A program made the translations under genes and the position numbers. From Dehalococcoidia bacterium (GTDB taxonomy: Bacteria > Chloroflexota > Dehalococcoidia > UBA3495): DNA of 22,433 nt. Numbering within the stretch: the stretch's first letter is position 1; each line of letters opens with the position of its first letter. A model generated the notes under the pieces. That model was not told the origin of the DNA. It was given only the letters and a program-made list of their open reading frames with translations, and searched no databases. Below are positions 22,396 to 22,433 of the stretch, piece by piece. The DNA lies in the NCBI GenBank assembly GCA_030753265.1, contig JASMCQ010000063.1, positions 1-22,433 on the forward strand, in the 5' to 3' direction.

Positions 22396-22433
22396 ATGAG
22401 CTGGCAGTTCCAATTGCTCCACAGACCATTTGG
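22396..22433 (+). CDS. Start of a plus-strand gene, cut by the window end
   Basis: ATG at 22396 follows GGGAGG with an eight-to-nine-base gap and opens MSWQFQLLHRPF, with no stop before the window ends. The opening M-S/T-W-x-F-x-L resembles the N-terminus of SMP-30/gluconolactonase-family proteins, but twelve residues cannot establish this. Confidence 0.55.
   Translation, partial: MSWQFQLLHRPF

Noticed and set aside
1..22433. A novel multi-gene defence, biosynthetic or mobile system
   Set aside because: Nearly every sizeable gene belongs to a known housekeeping or metabolic family; no integrase, toxin-antitoxin pair, restriction gene or biosynthetic core enzyme was seen.

Overview
The window is a GC-rich, gene-dense bacterial chromosome segment made almost entirely of housekeeping and catabolic genes. 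It contains no phage, transposase, CRISPR array or recognisable defence island. The gene set (orphan sulfate adenylyltransferase, a PIG-L deacetylase, a class III CoA-transferase, an oxaloacetate-decarboxylase-like PEP mutase family enzyme, tandem UspA, GC-rich spacers full of HSERSEES-type and PAQAGIQ-type palindromic repeats) suggests a Chloroflexota genome, probably Dehalococcoidia/SAR202-like. That placement is inference from content; no marker gene or rRNA proves it.

Layout, left to right. 1-321 is the 3' end of nadE, convergent with a RidA-family gene (490-954, minus), with a hairpin repeat between them. A divergent region with a 36-bp perfect palindrome separates ridA from sat (1184-2449). 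A strong sigma-70-like promoter then leads into two tiny tandem desulforedoxin-like genes (2613-2732 and 2783-2926). About 940 bp of gene-free, repeat-bearing DNA precedes a PIG-L deacetylase (3867-4727), which is convergent with an MBL-fold hydrolase (4912-5640, minus). A DUF2851 gene (5888-7181) is broken by a frameshift. It is followed by a 141-bp element with terminal inverted repeats and by two tandem cupin paralogs (minus strand). From 8896 the plus strand carries an oxaloacetate-decarboxylase-like enzyme, a two-domain universal stress protein, a VOC-fold protein and a CaiB-type CoA-transferase.

The core of the right half is yacL - ispD - ispF - cysS (13022-17066), an order also known from Firmicutes (yacL-ispD-ispF ... 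cysS). It supplies MEP-pathway isoprenoid precursors and cysteinyl-tRNA. A long GC-rich, hairpin-rich leader precedes yacL, and ~390 bp of repeat debris separates ispD from ispF. An FAD-linked oxidase (17136-18524), an ornithine-cyclodeaminase-family gene (minus), a D-2-hydroxyacid dehydrogenase, a tRNA-Ser(GGA) (minus), signal peptidase I (minus) and the first codons of a further plus-strand gene complete the window.

The observations most worth a second look are the tandem desulforedoxin mini-proteins, the terminal-inverted-repeat element family, the structured yacL leader, the 28-bp degenerate tandem repeat before the dehydrogenase, and the IspF Glu-to-Asp replacement. I did not find a convincing wholly new multi-gene system.
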